64,000 nucleotides of DNA from contig CACYWN010000008.1 in NCBI GenBank assembly GCA_902778105.1, positions 1 through 64,000 of the forward strand, given 5' to 3'. Under the pieces are notes generated by a model. It was not told the origin of the DNA. It worked only from the letters and a program-made list of their open reading frames with translations, and made no database searches. Origin of the DNA: an uncultured Bacteroidia bacterium (GTDB taxonomy: Bacteria > Bacteroidota > Bacteroidia > Bacteroidales > UBA932). Within the stretch, counting starts at the first letter, position 1; each line of letters starts with the position of its first letter. Shown here in pieces: positions 1 through 9,717 of this stretch. The translations under genes and the position numbers were made by a program.

Positions 1-669
1 AACGGCCGTGAAGGAGGATTCTTCCGGGGAGCAGGCGTAGACGCCGAAGCGGATGGCATCGGCACCCGCATACATGTGGCAGATGCGCATCTGGCTGAAT
101 TCGATTCCGTCGGTGGAGCACTCGATGCAGTAGTCGTCGGCCCTTCTGGAGAAGCGGTACCACATCGTTTTGACATCGGCCGGAATGGCCGTCGTGGCCC
201 AGTCGGAATAGCCGTTGTTGGTGGCGACGCTGCCCAGGTGCTGGAATTCCTCGTTCTCGAACTCCACGGAGCCCTTGAGCCAATTGTCGCTGTCCAGATA
301 CATCACGACGCCGCATTGGTCGAAGCGCTGGTGGCTCTGGGTGAAATCGGTTTTCACGACAAAACTGAAGTACTGCTCCTTCGTCCGGATCTGGAAGACC
401 GGGGCGTTGTCATTGCGGAAATGATAGTAGGTCCGCTGCCAGAGGTCCGTGTGCGGGGCCGTGGTAACCGTCAGCGTCTGGCCGTCGATGGAGAAGGCGG
501 CCGGTTCGCGGGTCCACTGGAAAGCGGTCAGGTCCACCTCTCCGCCGTTTTCGAGGGCCGTCGATACACCATCGACAAAATCATCCGGGGAAGAAGTCGT
601 GGGCTGGCTGCCGCAGGACAGCATAAAGAAACAAAGGCAGGCGAGAGCGAAGGCGTTGGAGCGTTTCAT
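1..669 (-). CDS. DUF1349-family lipoprotein, partial (3' end beyond the window)
   Basis: The gene starts at ATG 669 and runs off the left edge, so only about 223 N-terminal residues are visible. The start gives a signal peptide ending in a lipobox (FMLSCGS), so it should be a lipoprotein. The rest matches the DUF1349 (concanavalin-like beta-sandwich) family: FRNDNAPVFQ, FSFVVKTDF, FDQCGVVMYLD, NWLKGSVEFEN and EEFQHLGSVATNNGYS are the family's hallmark stretches. DUF1349 proteins are usually about 200 residues and of unknown substrate; in gut Bacteroidota they often lie near carbohydrate genes. A promoter -10-like box (TATCTTTA, minus strand) sits just upstream, divergent from the CotH gene. 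Family assignment is strong, function unknown. Confidence 0.85.
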   Translation of the reverse strand, partial: MKRSNAFALACLCFFMLSCGSQPTTSSPDDFVDGVSTALENGGEVDLTAFQWTREPAAFSIDGQTLTVTTAPHTDLWQRTYYHFRNDNAPVFQIRTKEQYFSFVVKTDFTQSHQRFDQCGVVMYLDSDNWLKGSVEFENEEFQHLGSVATNNGYSDWATTAIPADVKTMWYRFSRRADDYCIECSTDGIEFSQMRICHMYAGADAIRFGVYACSPEESSFTAV

Positions 670-700
670 CATGTCGTATAGGTTCTAGGAAATATCAGCG

Positions 701-747
701 TAAAGATACGTCATTTGGCCGAAAAGAAAAATTAATATTTATCTTTG
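701..747. promoter_or_regulatory. Divergent Bacteroidota promoters for DUF1349 gene and CotH gene
   Basis: On the plus strand TTTG (714-717), 22 bases, then TATCTTTG (740-747) matches the Bacteroidota sigma-ABfr consensus TTTG-N(~20)-TAnnTTTG and lies 11 bases before the CotH start. On the minus strand TATCTTTA (701-708) is a near-match -7 box for the DUF1349 gene. Confidence 0.6.
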
Positions 748-758
748 TTCCCCGGGAC

Positions 759-2049
759 ATGAAACGCTTCCTGCTCATACTCACGGCATTCCTCGGGATT
801 CTTTCCTGCGGGAAGGAGGAGGTTTTCCCCATCATCCATACGGGAGGGCCGGAGGAGGGCGATACTGGCCCGGTGAAGGATGATCCCGACGATGTGAACT
901 GGGCCGCGGCCATCGGCTACGTCTTCGACGCGTCGGTCATCCCTGAAATCCACATTTCCGTCACCCTACGACAAGGACCACGACACCCGGGAGTTCGTCG
1001 TCTGCGACGTGGAATACCGGAAGGGGAGCGAGGTCACGAAGATCGGGGAGGCGGGGTTGCGCCTGAAAGGCAACACCTCCCGCAGGCGGCCGTACGAGGG
1101 CGGGAAGTATCGGCACGTCCATTTCGGCCTGAATCTCCACCGGAACCACGAGGACCCGGAGCATACGGTCAAGGGTGTCCGCCGGATGGACCTCAAGTGG
1201 TTCAAGGACGACCCCGCGTATGTCCGCGAAATCTACTGCTACGACCTGTTCCGCCGCTTCGGCGTCTGGACCGCCGTCCATGACGTATACGCCCGTCTCT
1301 GGCTCAAGGTCGGCGACGAGAAGGAGGTCTATTACGGGGTGTACGGGATGCTTGAGCACATCGACAAGAACTATCTCCGCGCCCGCCTGGACCAGTTCGG
1401 AGGCAGGGACGGCGACCTGTGGAAGTGCTTCTGGTCCGCGTCTTTGGCCGATGAGAACGCCAGTATGGGCCTGGACGACAACCGCTCCTCCTTCACCTAT
1501 GAACTGAAGACCGGGAAGGCGGAGGATTTCCCCGCCGCGAAAGCCCGCCTGAAGGACTTCATCCACCACGTAAAGACCCTGGACGGGGCCGCCTTCGACA
1601 CCTGGATCGGCGCCCACATGGACGTGGACCTTTTCCTCAAGACCTACGCTGTCAATGTGGCCGTGGGGATGTGGGACGACTACTGGAACAACACCAACAA
1701 CTATTACCTGTACATCGGCCCGGGCGACGACTACAAGGTCTGGTTCATCCCCTACGACTACGACAACACCCTCGGCACCACCATCTCCTGCGGCATTCAG
1801 AGTGACGCCGGCCGCCAGGACCCCTACAAATGGGGCTCGGACAAGAACCCGTTGATGACGAAGATTCTGAAAAACAGCGCTTGGAAGACCAGGTACAAGC
1901 AGTATCTCCAGCAGCTCTGCCAGGATGGCGGCCTCTTCAGTTACAGGCAGTCAGTTTCCCGCATCCGTGCCTGGCAAACCGCCGTCAAGCCAGACTCCCC
2001 GAACAATTTCTTCAAAGTGAAGGCCGGCGTGGTGGGGAAGATGCAATAA
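759..2049 (+). pseudogene. CotH-kinase family lipoprotein, frameshifted near 962-967
   Basis: Residues from the ATG at 759 give a lipoprotein signal (GILSCGK) and the usual CotH N-terminus ending in PEIHISVT at about 962. The CotH sequence then resumes in another frame from codon 967 (YDKDHDTREFV) and continues to the stop at 2049 with LRLKGNTSRRRP, YGVYGMLEHIDKNYL and WFIPYDYDNTLGT, all typical of CotH protein kinases in Bacteroidota. Relatives have about 9-12 residues (a DEWNRLL-like segment) between the two parts, so the simplest explanation is a short deletion that is not a multiple of three. Either a true pseudogene or an assembly error. The stop lies 9 bases before the tRNA-Gly fragment at 2059. 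Confidence 0.85.
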
Positions 2050-2058
2050 GCCACCCTC

Positions 2059-2082
2059 GGAGCGGAAAACGAGACTCGAACT
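2059..2082 (-). repeat. 24-bp copy of the tRNA-Gly 3' end; candidate att site
   Basis: These 24 bases are identical to 18520-18543, which form the T-arm 3' side, acceptor 3' strand, discriminator and CC of the intact tRNA-Gly(GCC). Both copies have the same orientation. The tRNA's 3' side faces this copy, which is the geometry left by integration of a tyrosine-recombinase element at a tRNA 3' end. It is not a functional tRNA: the sequence diverges from 2083 on. Confidence 0.75.
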
Positions 2083-2086
2083 ATAT

Positions 2087-2155
2087 CTTGTAAAACATTG
2101 ATAATAAGCGATTTACAAGAACACAAAAAGACAACAGGTGAAACATAGGTGAAAC
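2087..2155. repeat. AT-rich element-end-like repeats: inverted repeat and tandem 9-mers
   Basis: Directly beside the tRNA fragment, CTTGTAAA (2087-2094) and TTTACAAG (2112-2119) form a perfect 8-bp inverted repeat with a 17-base spacer, and AGGTGAAAC occurs twice (2136-2144 and 2147-2155). Paired inverted and short direct repeats next to an att core resemble core- and arm-type recombinase sites. The rest of 2156-2348 is AT-rich and contains no convincing gene. Confidence 0.5.
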
Positions 2156-2348
2156 TTTCGTGGCTGTTTGAGACGTATTTGGGATACGACTTGAAAAGAC
2201 ACAAGGCAAGGGAAAAGACGCCATGAACTGCTCCAAAATGTATTTATGCCGGAGGTCATGGACGACAAGTGACGACAACTGGCGTTTTTTTGTTAATTAT
2301 GTATCCGGAAGGAATACATTCTCCGTTAACAGAAAAACCACGTCACAC

Positions 2349-4845
2349 ATGAAACATAATCACCACGTTGCGTTTTCCCTGCTGGCCGCCCTCTGGCTTA
2401 TCGCAGCCTTGTCTTCTTGCCGGAAGAGCGATGGAACCGAGCCTCACCAGCCGGTAACGAAAACCAATTACGTCCATTTGGTGCTCAACGGGCAGGGACA
2501 GGAGGAAATCGTTTTTTGCGAGCTGGTCCCGCAGGCCAAGGTTACCATCCAGAGCGACGCCTCCTGGCTGAAGCTTTCGGATGGCGGCCGGGTCATCGAC
2601 CTGGATACGCTGGACCTGGGCGCATTGAAAGAAGAGATGACGGAACAGGCGCTCGCTGCGAAGACGGGACAGAGGAAGGTGCTGCTGCTGGAATACGACG
2701 GGTACGACATTGCGAGCGGGAGCGAGCCGCGCTCTGCGGACATCACCATCGACACCGACTTGGGCGACCACCTCGAAATGCAGGTGATCCAGGGAGAAAA
2801 TATCTCCGAATACACTTACGACTATTTCGACCCCCATGTGATCACGGCGCTGGGTCTGGGCGGCCCCTTCGAGTACGGCTCCGGTGGCGGCGGCCTGAAA
2901 CCCACCCCGTATAACGGCAATCAGGATTTCACAAGGGAAACCTGGCGCGACCAGGAGTACATCTTGATCTACACAAAAAAGGGCGACGAGCAGGACTTCA
3001 AGGGAAAAAAGGGATATGAAATCATCCCTCTCCCCTGGAACCACGACTTTACCGTTTCCAACATGCCCTCCGAAATCGTGGAAGAGACCAATCCCGAAGC
3101 GGGCTGGGAACTGGTGATGAACATGTGCGGCTTCAACCTGCTTGCCAACGTGAACTATTTTGCGGTGTACAACCGTTATCTGGGCACCCTGCGGATATTC
3201 GTCTACACGCCGGAACTGAACGTGGCCAACGCCAATGACCAGATGTGGCAGGTGCTCATCTCCAACAATCTGGCCGAGCACATTTTCCAGGGAATCGGAA
3301 AGCCTTACAACCTAAGCGACGTGAGTAAGTTCAACGCCGTGATGGGACAGACCCTCAGCAAGGAGTTCAGCCAGCTGATCTCCCCCTGGACCCGCACGTA
3401 CAGCAGCGACGGTTATATCACCCCCAACGAAGGCTGGTGGGCGATGGACATCGACCTGAGCGAGATGCGTTCCACCCCCTTGGATCTGCAAGACAACATG
3501 CTGACCTTCCAGGTGCGGGCCTGGGCCCAATACCCACATGACCCTCACCAGCAGCATCCACGCGCAGATAGACGGCACGCTGGCCGCCGACATCGACCTG
3601 CAGTCGCGCCAGCAGAAGTTCATCAATTCCAGCGCCGGCGGCATGAGTGGCCTGGTGAGCGCCCTCATCGGCGGCGGCCTCGAGCAGGCTTCCGGTTTGA
3701 CAAGCCTCGTAAAAACCCTGTTCGGCGCGGCCAGCGCGCCGGTGACGCCGATGGGCGCCCTGGCCACCCTGGGCGCGTTCGGCTTCAGCGTGAAGAACTG
3801 GCTGAACGGAAAGCCCGGCGAAACGTACAAGATAAACGGCGGCCTCAACGGCACCATCAATCTGGGTCTCGACGGTACCATCGACACGCAGGGGCTTACC
3901 ACGCAAAGCACGGCCGTGAGCGGTATCCCGAGCCCGACCATCAATTTCGGAACTTATTTCGATACCCAGAACAGCACGGTGGGGCAGGGTGTCTGGGCGC
4001 TGGAAGATTCGCCCCAGGTTTGGTTAGCCGACTATCTGGGTGTGTACAAGCAACTTGAGGTCGGGGGTTACCCCCTCCCCCTGGAGGGTATCTTGCCCAT
4101 GGATGTGGCTTGTGAAGACGGCGTCCGCGGCCGCAAACCTTTTGCTCACCATGCTTTATTCGCCTACGGCCTGATTACGTGCCTGAACCCGGAAAGCATC
4201 AAGGTGGTCCTCAACCGGGAGGCCCTCCAGAACAAGAACGAATACACGCCGGATGCGATTGCTGTAAATACGGGCGCAGCGTGGGAGGGTGAAACCGGAA
4301 ACTTTCCGGGACACTATGTCAAAGCAGGCTGGGAGAGTTTCATCTACAAATATCCCGCACCGGTGGACATCGATCTTGGCTGGTACTGCGAATCTGCGGA
4401 AGATGACTGCAACGGCAAAGTGAAGGTCACCCTGCCCGATGGCCGGTTCGTCAGCCTGAACGGCTATTATCTCTCTTCGGGCGGCGATTCGTTCCGGATG
4501 ATCGATCCCCTGGTATTCGGCCAGAGCCATCCCACTCTCCGTTCCCTCTATTTCCCCTGGGTCATCCCCGACCTGATCGTCGTCGTATGCCTGGAAATCA
4601 AGCAGGACGGCAACACCTTCTATTACTGCCGTCCTTACCTCCCCGACATCGTCGGCCATCAGATATGCAATCCGGCCGACTACACGGATGACGCCAAGCG
4701 GGAGGCCAATCTCAAGCAGTGGGAGGATCTTGCTTCCAAGGGAAGCGAAAACGGCATCACCTTGACGAACCAGCGGGCGCTCTACTACAAGATTTACCGG
4801 GCCGCCGGTGGCCTGAAGCCCTTCGAGGAGTTCGCCTCGCGATAA
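2349..4845 (+). pseudogene. Large lipoprotein of unknown function, frameshifted near 3534
   Basis: The start at 2349 gives a signal peptide with lipobox (AALSSCRK). The N-terminal part (about residues 35-150) resembles a BACON-like beta domain ending IDTDLGDHLEMQVIQGE. The frame is open to a CCC run at 3533-3535, where the reading must skip one base (Gln-Tyr then His-Met-Thr-Leu-Thr) to join the downstream frame that ends at 4845; the total would be about 831 residues. The downstream part has no signal peptide of its own and has even coding composition, so I read it as one gene split by a 1-base insertion. No enzyme family recognised. It lies at the tRNA-fragment end of the putative island, convergent with the FAD oxidoreductase. 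Confidence 0.75.
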
Positions 4846-4863
4846 GGTCCGGTCAAGTCACGG

Positions 4864-4889
4864 CGCCTTCAAATCCTCATTTCAAGGCG
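4864..4889. terminator. Hairpin between convergent genes
   Basis: CGCCTT (4864-4869) pairs with AAGGCG (4884-4889), with an inner AAAT/ATTT pairing, followed on the plus strand by TTTC. It overlaps the last bases of the FAD oxidoreductase gene. It may terminate the plus-strand lipoprotein transcript; the short T tract makes this uncertain. Confidence 0.4.
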
Positions 4890-6396
4890 TTTCAACGATG
4901 GGACTGTGGACCCAGGTTTCATTGACCCAGCCCACGGAACGTCCCTCCCCCCGGACTTTCCCGTCCAAGCCATCCAGCTGCAACTGGCGGAACCCTTCAT
5001 CTCCGGGTTTCAGGTCGAGGAACGGAAGCAGATAGCAGCCGTGATCCAGCAGTGTTTCCTGCACATCCCGAACGGGAACCTCGGACGGATGACAGCCGCC
5101 CCGGACAGCGAGTGCGGCCAGGGCACCGGCCGCTTGTCCAATTCCCAGGATAACGGGCTGCAATCTGGTGGAGCCGTTGATGTCGTAGTCGACGGAGATC
5201 GCCTTGTCTGCCACCAGGAAATCCTCCACCGAGACGGGCATCACAACACCCAGCGGCACGGAGAACGAGGGAATCCGGTCATACGGCTGAACATGCATCT
5301 CCTTCCATTTCGGATATTGCAAATGATGATGATCAACCGGGTAATCTCCTACGGCGACGGCGCGGGTATACAGGTCATAATCGTAAGGATGGGCCGCCGC
5401 CGCAAACGTCATGGTATCGCGTCCTGCGATCCGGCGTGCTTCCCGGTAATACGGATAGAACGGAAGCCCGTCATCAGAAGGATAGACGTCATCCGCAATG
5501 CCCAGGCGGGTATATCCCAGCTCCTGCTGCATGAAATATAAGAATCCCAGCGAACGGTTCCGGGCACCTTGCAGGGCCTTCTCCCGCTCTTCTTTTGAAA
5601 GGTTCAGATAGTCCAGATAGTAGTCGTTGCCGGAAATGGGCCAGTTAATCATCATCTCGCCGTCGGGCAGCATGCCGTAAGACAGCATCTGCTCGGGAGG
5701 CCACAGATGCTGGCCGTCCGGGTTCAGGCCTTCGCGATTCTCCGCAAGCGGATTGAGGCAGCAGTTCCGGTAACGGTTGACATCATAATCTTCCGGGCGC
5801 GGAATAAGGACATCGTGGTCATACTTCTTGACCGTCAATACATAAGTCAGGTCCTGTACGGGGCCGTCGGAGGGCAGGGCAGGGATATCCAGCGCGGAGG
5901 CCACATCCCCCAGTTCCGTCCCGTCGACAAGGATCCGGGCGCGGACCTTGCTTCCGTCATCCAGGACAATGATCCAGTCATTGCCAGAATGCCTCACGGA
6001 GTGAAAGTCTGTCTGCAGCCGGAGTTGAACGCCGGCTTCCTGGGCCATTCTGAGCAGGATGTCCGCCCCGGCGGCGGGATTGAAGAGGATATTGCTGACC
6101 CATCCTGATTTGAGCGCTTCATAGCCACCATATCGCGCTGCGAGCGAGTCGCTGAATTCGGCAAAGATGCCACCGCGGAGGCGGTAATTGCCATCCACGG
6201 CACTGACGCCCGCACTTGTGAGCATTCCGCCCAGCCAGGGAGACTGCTCGATGATCAGGACGGAAACCCCGTTACGGGCTGCTTCGATGGCCGCAGCGGT
6301 TCCGCCCGTGCCGCCGCCGATGACGACGACGTCATATTTTGCCGTACAGGCCGTGCCCAGCATCAGCAGGACGGTAAGCCACAAGAATCGTTTCAT
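4882..6396 (-). CDS. FAD-dependent oxidoreductase lipoprotein (FAD_oxidored family)
   Basis: 504 residues. The N-terminus is a lipoprotein signal (LLMLGTACT), followed at once by a Rossmann FAD-binding motif VVVIGGGTGGTAAAIEAARNG and later LVDGTELGDVA and ILGIGQAAGALAA, typical of the FAD_oxidored (PF12831) family. Such proteins are common in Bacteroidota PULs, where they are thought to oxidise sugar or uronic-type substrates; the substrate here cannot be read from sequence. ATGA overlap with the upstream NAGPA-type gene makes it the last gene of the PUL1 operon. Its lipobox implies periplasmic or outer-membrane location. Confidence 0.88.
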   Translation of the reverse strand: MKRFLWLTVLLMLGTACTAKYDVVVIGGGTGGTAAAIEAARNGVSVLIIEQSPWLGGMLTSAGVSAVDGNYRLRGGIFAEFSDSLAARYGGYEALKSGWVSNILFNPAAGADILLRMAQEAGVQLRLQTDFHSVRHSGNDWIIVLDDGSKVRARILVDGTELGDVASALDIPALPSDGPVQDLTYVLTVKKYDHDVLIPRPEDYDVNRYRNCCLNPLAENREGLNPDGQHLWPPEQMLSYGMLPDGEMMINWPISGNDYYLDYLNLSKEEREKALQGARNRSLGFLYFMQQELGYTRLGIADDVYPSDDGLPFYPYYREARRIAGRDTMTFAAAAHPYDYDLYTRAVAVGDYPVDHHHLQYPKWKEMHVQPYDRIPSFSVPLGVVMPVSVEDFLVADKAISVDYDINGSTRLQPVILGIGQAAGALAALAVRGGCHPSEVPVRDVQETLLDHGCYLLPFLDLKPGDEGFRQLQLDGLDGKVRGEGRSVGWVNETWVHSPIVETP

Positions 6397-7976
6397 TGCT
6401 TTTTCTCCATGATCGAGACGAATGACAGTACTTTGCGCTGCCGCCCGTCGGAAGGGTTATTCTGCAGGGTCCCTTCTGAACCTGTCAGGAACATCGACGA
6501 ACCGCCGCCGTCCAAATTGAGAACATCCGTACATCCCAGTCCCGTCATAATCTGTGCAAGCTCATCCAGCGTAAGCCCGGTACTGCCGCTGCTGTTGCGG
6601 CCATCGGCGACAAGGAGCACGACAAGGCCATCCGGATTGGATCCGACTGCCGTGCGGGGCGCACGGAGGCCGGACGCATAGATGTCCGACTGGAAAAGCT
6701 CGTGGTTGGACAGGTACATCCCTGAGAGGGATTTCAGATAATCAAAGCAGTATCTTCCGTCCTTGACCAGTACCGGACCTCCACCTATGGCGCTAAAGGG
6801 CGTCCACTCCTGAAGGAGCGGCAGGTTACTGTCGGGATACAAGACCGGACCTCCGTCATAGACGGGAAGCGGTTCGGCATAGCAGTTCTCTCCATTTTGC
6901 CATCCGATGGCGGGCCGGCCGGAAGCGTCGACGCCCCAGAATCCCCGTGTGACCGTATAGCCTCGTGTCCGGGTCAGCTGCGTCACATTAGACGCCTTCT
7001 TGACTCCTCTGTCACATACATAACTGTACGACATCGCAGGGGAGGCAAAGTAACCGCCGTTGGTCAGGGCCAGGACCCGCCCTTCTGCGGACAGCGTCTC
7101 ACGGATATAAGTACCCGGCTCAATGAGGGTCTGTGAAATTGTGGTGCGGATTTCGACCGTTCCTTTGGACAGATCCGCCATGACACACCAGAGATTGACA
7201 GGGTGGCCCAAAACGTCGGTTGAGGCCTTCTTCAACGCTACGCCTTGGGGAAGTGATCCGGCGGGAATGTCTTCCCAAGTGAGCGTTACCGGGCCGGGAT
7301 TCGCACTCAGGCGGGCCGTCCGGGCGTCCCCGGAAACCCTTCCGGCGGAATTCTCAGCCCAGGGGAGGAACCGGTATGTCACATTTTCCTCCAGGTCTTC
7401 GGAGAGCAGATAGGCAACATCTCCAGCGGAGAGACGTTCCGCATAGGAGATATCCCGGGAATCCGATCCGTCGTCGCGACTGCGGATAACCCCGAACGTG
7501 ACGGGATCGCCACCGTCGGAGAGGACTTTGAGGCCAAGGACGGCCATATGGCACGATGCCTCCACCGGGAGGAATGAAACTTCCGGCAGGGCAATCTCCG
7601 TGAAAGAGACCGATGAGGCCGGAGACCTGTCCATGTGCCAATAAGACTGAACGGTATAATCTGTCTGCCCCGGATGGAAATCGGTGTCTGTCCAGGATAT
7701 GGTATTCGCCGGCAGGAAAAATTCGGCGGATTTGCCGTTGCTCCCGTTCTTTTTCCCCACCAGATAACCTTCCTCCCGGTTGCTGAGATCCTTCCATTGA
7801 AGGAGTATGCCACCATCCGTCTTCTGTGCGGTAAGGTTGCCCGGAGCGGCCAGAACCCGTTCAGCAGGAGGCACTGGCCCGTCAGTACCGGATGGGCTTT
7901 CCTGCCCGGGTTTCTCTCCGGTACATGAGATACAGGAGAACAAACCAAACAGGAGTATTGTCATTTTCCTTCTCAT
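6393..7976 (-). CDS. Phosphodiester glycosidase family (NAGPA-type) lipoprotein
   Basis: 527 residues. Lipoprotein signal with FSCISCTG, then a fibronectin-III-like region (about 45-130) and further beta domain, and a C-terminal NAGPA domain (PF09992, about 290-525) shown by NGGYFAS, AIGGGPVLVKDG, APRTAVG, VLLVADGRNSSGSTGLTLDE and TDVLNLDGGGSSMF. The family includes the lysosomal uncovering enzyme that removes alpha-GlcNAc from a phosphodiester; bacterial members act on varied phosphodiester or glycosidic links. Overlaps its neighbours by ATGA on both sides, so it is translated together with the GHL10 hydrolase and the FAD oxidoreductase. Domain call strong, substrate unknown. Confidence 0.88.
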   Translation of the reverse strand: MRRKMTILLFGLFSCISCTGEKPGQESPSGTDGPVPPAERVLAAPGNLTAQKTDGGILLQWKDLSNREEGYLVGKKNGSNGKSAEFFLPANTISWTDTDFHPGQTDYTVQSYWHMDRSPASSVSFTEIALPEVSFLPVEASCHMAVLGLKVLSDGGDPVTFGVIRSRDDGSDSRDISYAERLSAGDVAYLLSEDLEENVTYRFLPWAENSAGRVSGDARTARLSANPGPVTLTWEDIPAGSLPQGVALKKASTDVLGHPVNLWCVMADLSKGTVEIRTTISQTLIEPGTYIRETLSAEGRVLALTNGGYFASPAMSYSYVCDRGVKKASNVTQLTRTRGYTVTRGFWGVDASGRPAIGWQNGENCYAEPLPVYDGGPVLYPDSNLPLLQEWTPFSAIGGGPVLVKDGRYCFDYLKSLSGMYLSNHELFQSDIYASGLRAPRTAVGSNPDGLVVLLVADGRNSSGSTGLTLDELAQIMTGLGCTDVLNLDGGGSSMFLTGSEGTLQNNPSDGRQRKVLSFVSIMEKKQ

Positions 7977-9664
7977 AGGTTGGGGAAAGGAACGGGATAA
8001 CTGTAATAGGCCTTGAAAATCTCCTGGACTTCCGGGATTTTCAGCCCGTCGAACCAGAACTGCGATTCGCCGAAGGTCCCGATCTGCCGGTTGTACTGGA
8101 GCTGGGCGGCGATTTTATCTACGGGAAGGATTGCATCTCCGTTCTTGAGAATCATCGCCGGGTTGAAGAGAGGGGCGTCTGTCTTTTCGCGGACGATATC
8201 CAGCGTCGCGGAGGCATCCTCCTCATAACGGGCGATCACGTAGCACTGGACCGTCAGCAGGTCGACGCTGCCGTCAGCAATCCAGCCCGGCCAGTCCTGC
8301 ATCAGGACATTCTCGCACCAGGGATACTTATTGGGAGCGAAGCAGACGATCAATGAAGGCTTGAGCGCCTTCAGTTCCGTGTGCATCTTCGCTGCGAAGC
8401 CATTCAGGACATCCAGGCGCCAGCGGACCCAGGCGGCATTGTTATAATCGGCCGGGGCCGCCTTCCCGGTGGCCGCCAGATAACGTGCTTGGGTCGCCTC
8501 GTCATAGCCGGAATTGCGCGGCATTGCCGGCAGACGGTCGTCGCCCTGGATGCCGTCCACATCGGGATAGCGGGTCACGGCCTCTTTCATCAGGTCCAGC
8601 ATAAACTTCTGGACATCAGGATCGTAGCCGTTCAGATAATAATCCGTATCGTTGTAATGGCAGGCGGAGCCGTCATCCCGGATCCCCATCCAGGAAGGAT
8701 GTTTCGCCAGGACGGGATCGCTCTTGTTGACACCTCCGATGCCATGCATGAATCCATATTCAAACCAGAGAATCACCTTGATGCCCCTGGCGTGGGCCGC
8801 CTCGATGATATCGCGGACCGCATCACCCGATCCGCCGGTGTAGGAAGCGTACATGTTGCCGGCCGCCCGGGTCGGCCAGGTGCTGTTTTCCTTCAGCACA
8901 TCGCTGTTCCAGGCCGTCTTGGAGGCCGCCCAGGCACAGACAAACAGGCAGTTGAAATTGAGCGAAGCGAGCAGGTCCAACGACTTGCAGACTTCACTGT
9001 AGGAGAGGAAGGAACCCGTGTGGGAGGGAGAGGGAAGATAAACGCCGCGGACCCCCGTATCTTTCGGGTACAAGGATGCTTCCAGCGTGATTTTCCGGGT
9101 GGTTTCCCCGTCCGCGGCAATGACGCTCACCTCGCGGGGAGACGAAAGGTCGATGTCCGAGATGGACGGGGCGAAACGGAGTGCCTCCGGGGTGTCGGCC
9201 TCGAAGGAGAGATGCTGGAGGTCCGCCCCGAAAGGAAGGCGGAAAGACAGTTTGTTTCCCGACGGCCATGCTTTGACCAGATACCGCGTTTCGCACATAG
9301 ATGAAAAGGCCGTCGAAGAGGAAGCCCTGACGGACACGGTTACGGCATACCGCATTGCGCTGCCCTTCGCGTCGGAGAGATAAATGGCCTTCAGCGTAGC
9401 CAGGTCGGTCGTTTCGCCGCTTGCAGGAACGGAGGTAATCCCCTTGTCAAGCTGGATATCCACCACACTCTTCCCGGCTTTGCTTCCGTGCGGAAGGATG
9501 ATGCTCACGGTATGGGCATCATTATCGATTTGGACGGTAGCTTCCGGCCACTCCGCAAAGGTAATGCTCCGGATGGCCCACTGCGTTTCCTTTTCAACCG
9601 GCTTGACGGATGAGCACGCAGAGAGAAGGCAAACAAGACAAAGGAGCCGTCGGATCATACGCAA
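7973..9664 (-). CDS. GHL10-type glycoside hydrolase lipoprotein
   Basis: 563 residues. Lipobox LLSACSS; N-terminal beta domains (about 30-195) that resemble DUF5018-like repeats; then a TIM-barrel of the GHL10 (PF02638) type from about 200, with GVRGVYLPSPSHTGS, LNFNCLFVCAWAAS, KVILWFEYGFMH, YPDVDGIQGDDR and VDLLTVQCYVIARYEED. GHL10 proteins are putative glycosyl hydrolases related to GH families with retaining TIM-barrels. It is the first gene after the internal terminator at 9671-9704 and overlaps the NAGPA-type gene by ATGA. A role in breaking down the PUL1 glycan is inferred from context. Confidence 0.85.
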   Translation of the reverse strand: MRMIRRLLCLVCLLSACSSVKPVEKETQWAIRSITFAEWPEATVQIDNDAHTVSIILPHGSKAGKSVVDIQLDKGITSVPASGETTDLATLKAIYLSDAKGSAMRYAVTVSVRASSSTAFSSMCETRYLVKAWPSGNKLSFRLPFGADLQHLSFEADTPEALRFAPSISDIDLSSPREVSVIAADGETTRKITLEASLYPKDTGVRGVYLPSPSHTGSFLSYSEVCKSLDLLASLNFNCLFVCAWAASKTAWNSDVLKENSTWPTRAAGNMYASYTGGSGDAVRDIIEAAHARGIKVILWFEYGFMHGIGGVNKSDPVLAKHPSWMGIRDDGSACHYNDTDYYLNGYDPDVQKFMLDLMKEAVTRYPDVDGIQGDDRLPAMPRNSGYDEATQARYLAATGKAAPADYNNAAWVRWRLDVLNGFAAKMHTELKALKPSLIVCFAPNKYPWCENVLMQDWPGWIADGSVDLLTVQCYVIARYEEDASATLDIVREKTDAPLFNPAMILKNGDAILPVDKIAAQLQYNRQIGTFGESQFWFDGLKIPEVQEIFKAYYSYPVPFPNL

Positions 9665-9670
9665 ACAGAT

Positions 9671-9704
9671 AGAAAAAGGGATGGCGGATCGGGCCCGCCA
9701 TCCC
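9671..9704 (-). terminator. Rho-independent terminator inside PUL1
   Basis: A perfect 10-bp stem, GGGATGGCGG (9678-9687) with CCGCCATCCC (9695-9704), 7-base loop, followed on the minus strand by TTTTTCT. It lies between the SusCD/lipoprotein genes and the GHL10-NAGPA-FAD genes, so it probably lowers expression of the enzymes relative to the surface proteins. Confidence 0.8.
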
Positions 9705-9717
9705 CGTGGAAAAAGAA

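Noticed and set aside
2059-2082. A second functional tRNA gene
   Set aside because: Only the 3' third of the tRNA is present; no D-arm or anticodon arm can form.
2081-2278. Integrase remnant on the minus strand
   Set aside because: The 65-codon frame shows no R-H-R-Y recombinase motif; composition is that of AT-rich non-coding DNA.
3538-4845. Separate gene starting at ATG 3538
   Set aside because: No signal peptide or ribosome-binding site, and it continues the upstream lipoprotein; a frameshift explains it better.
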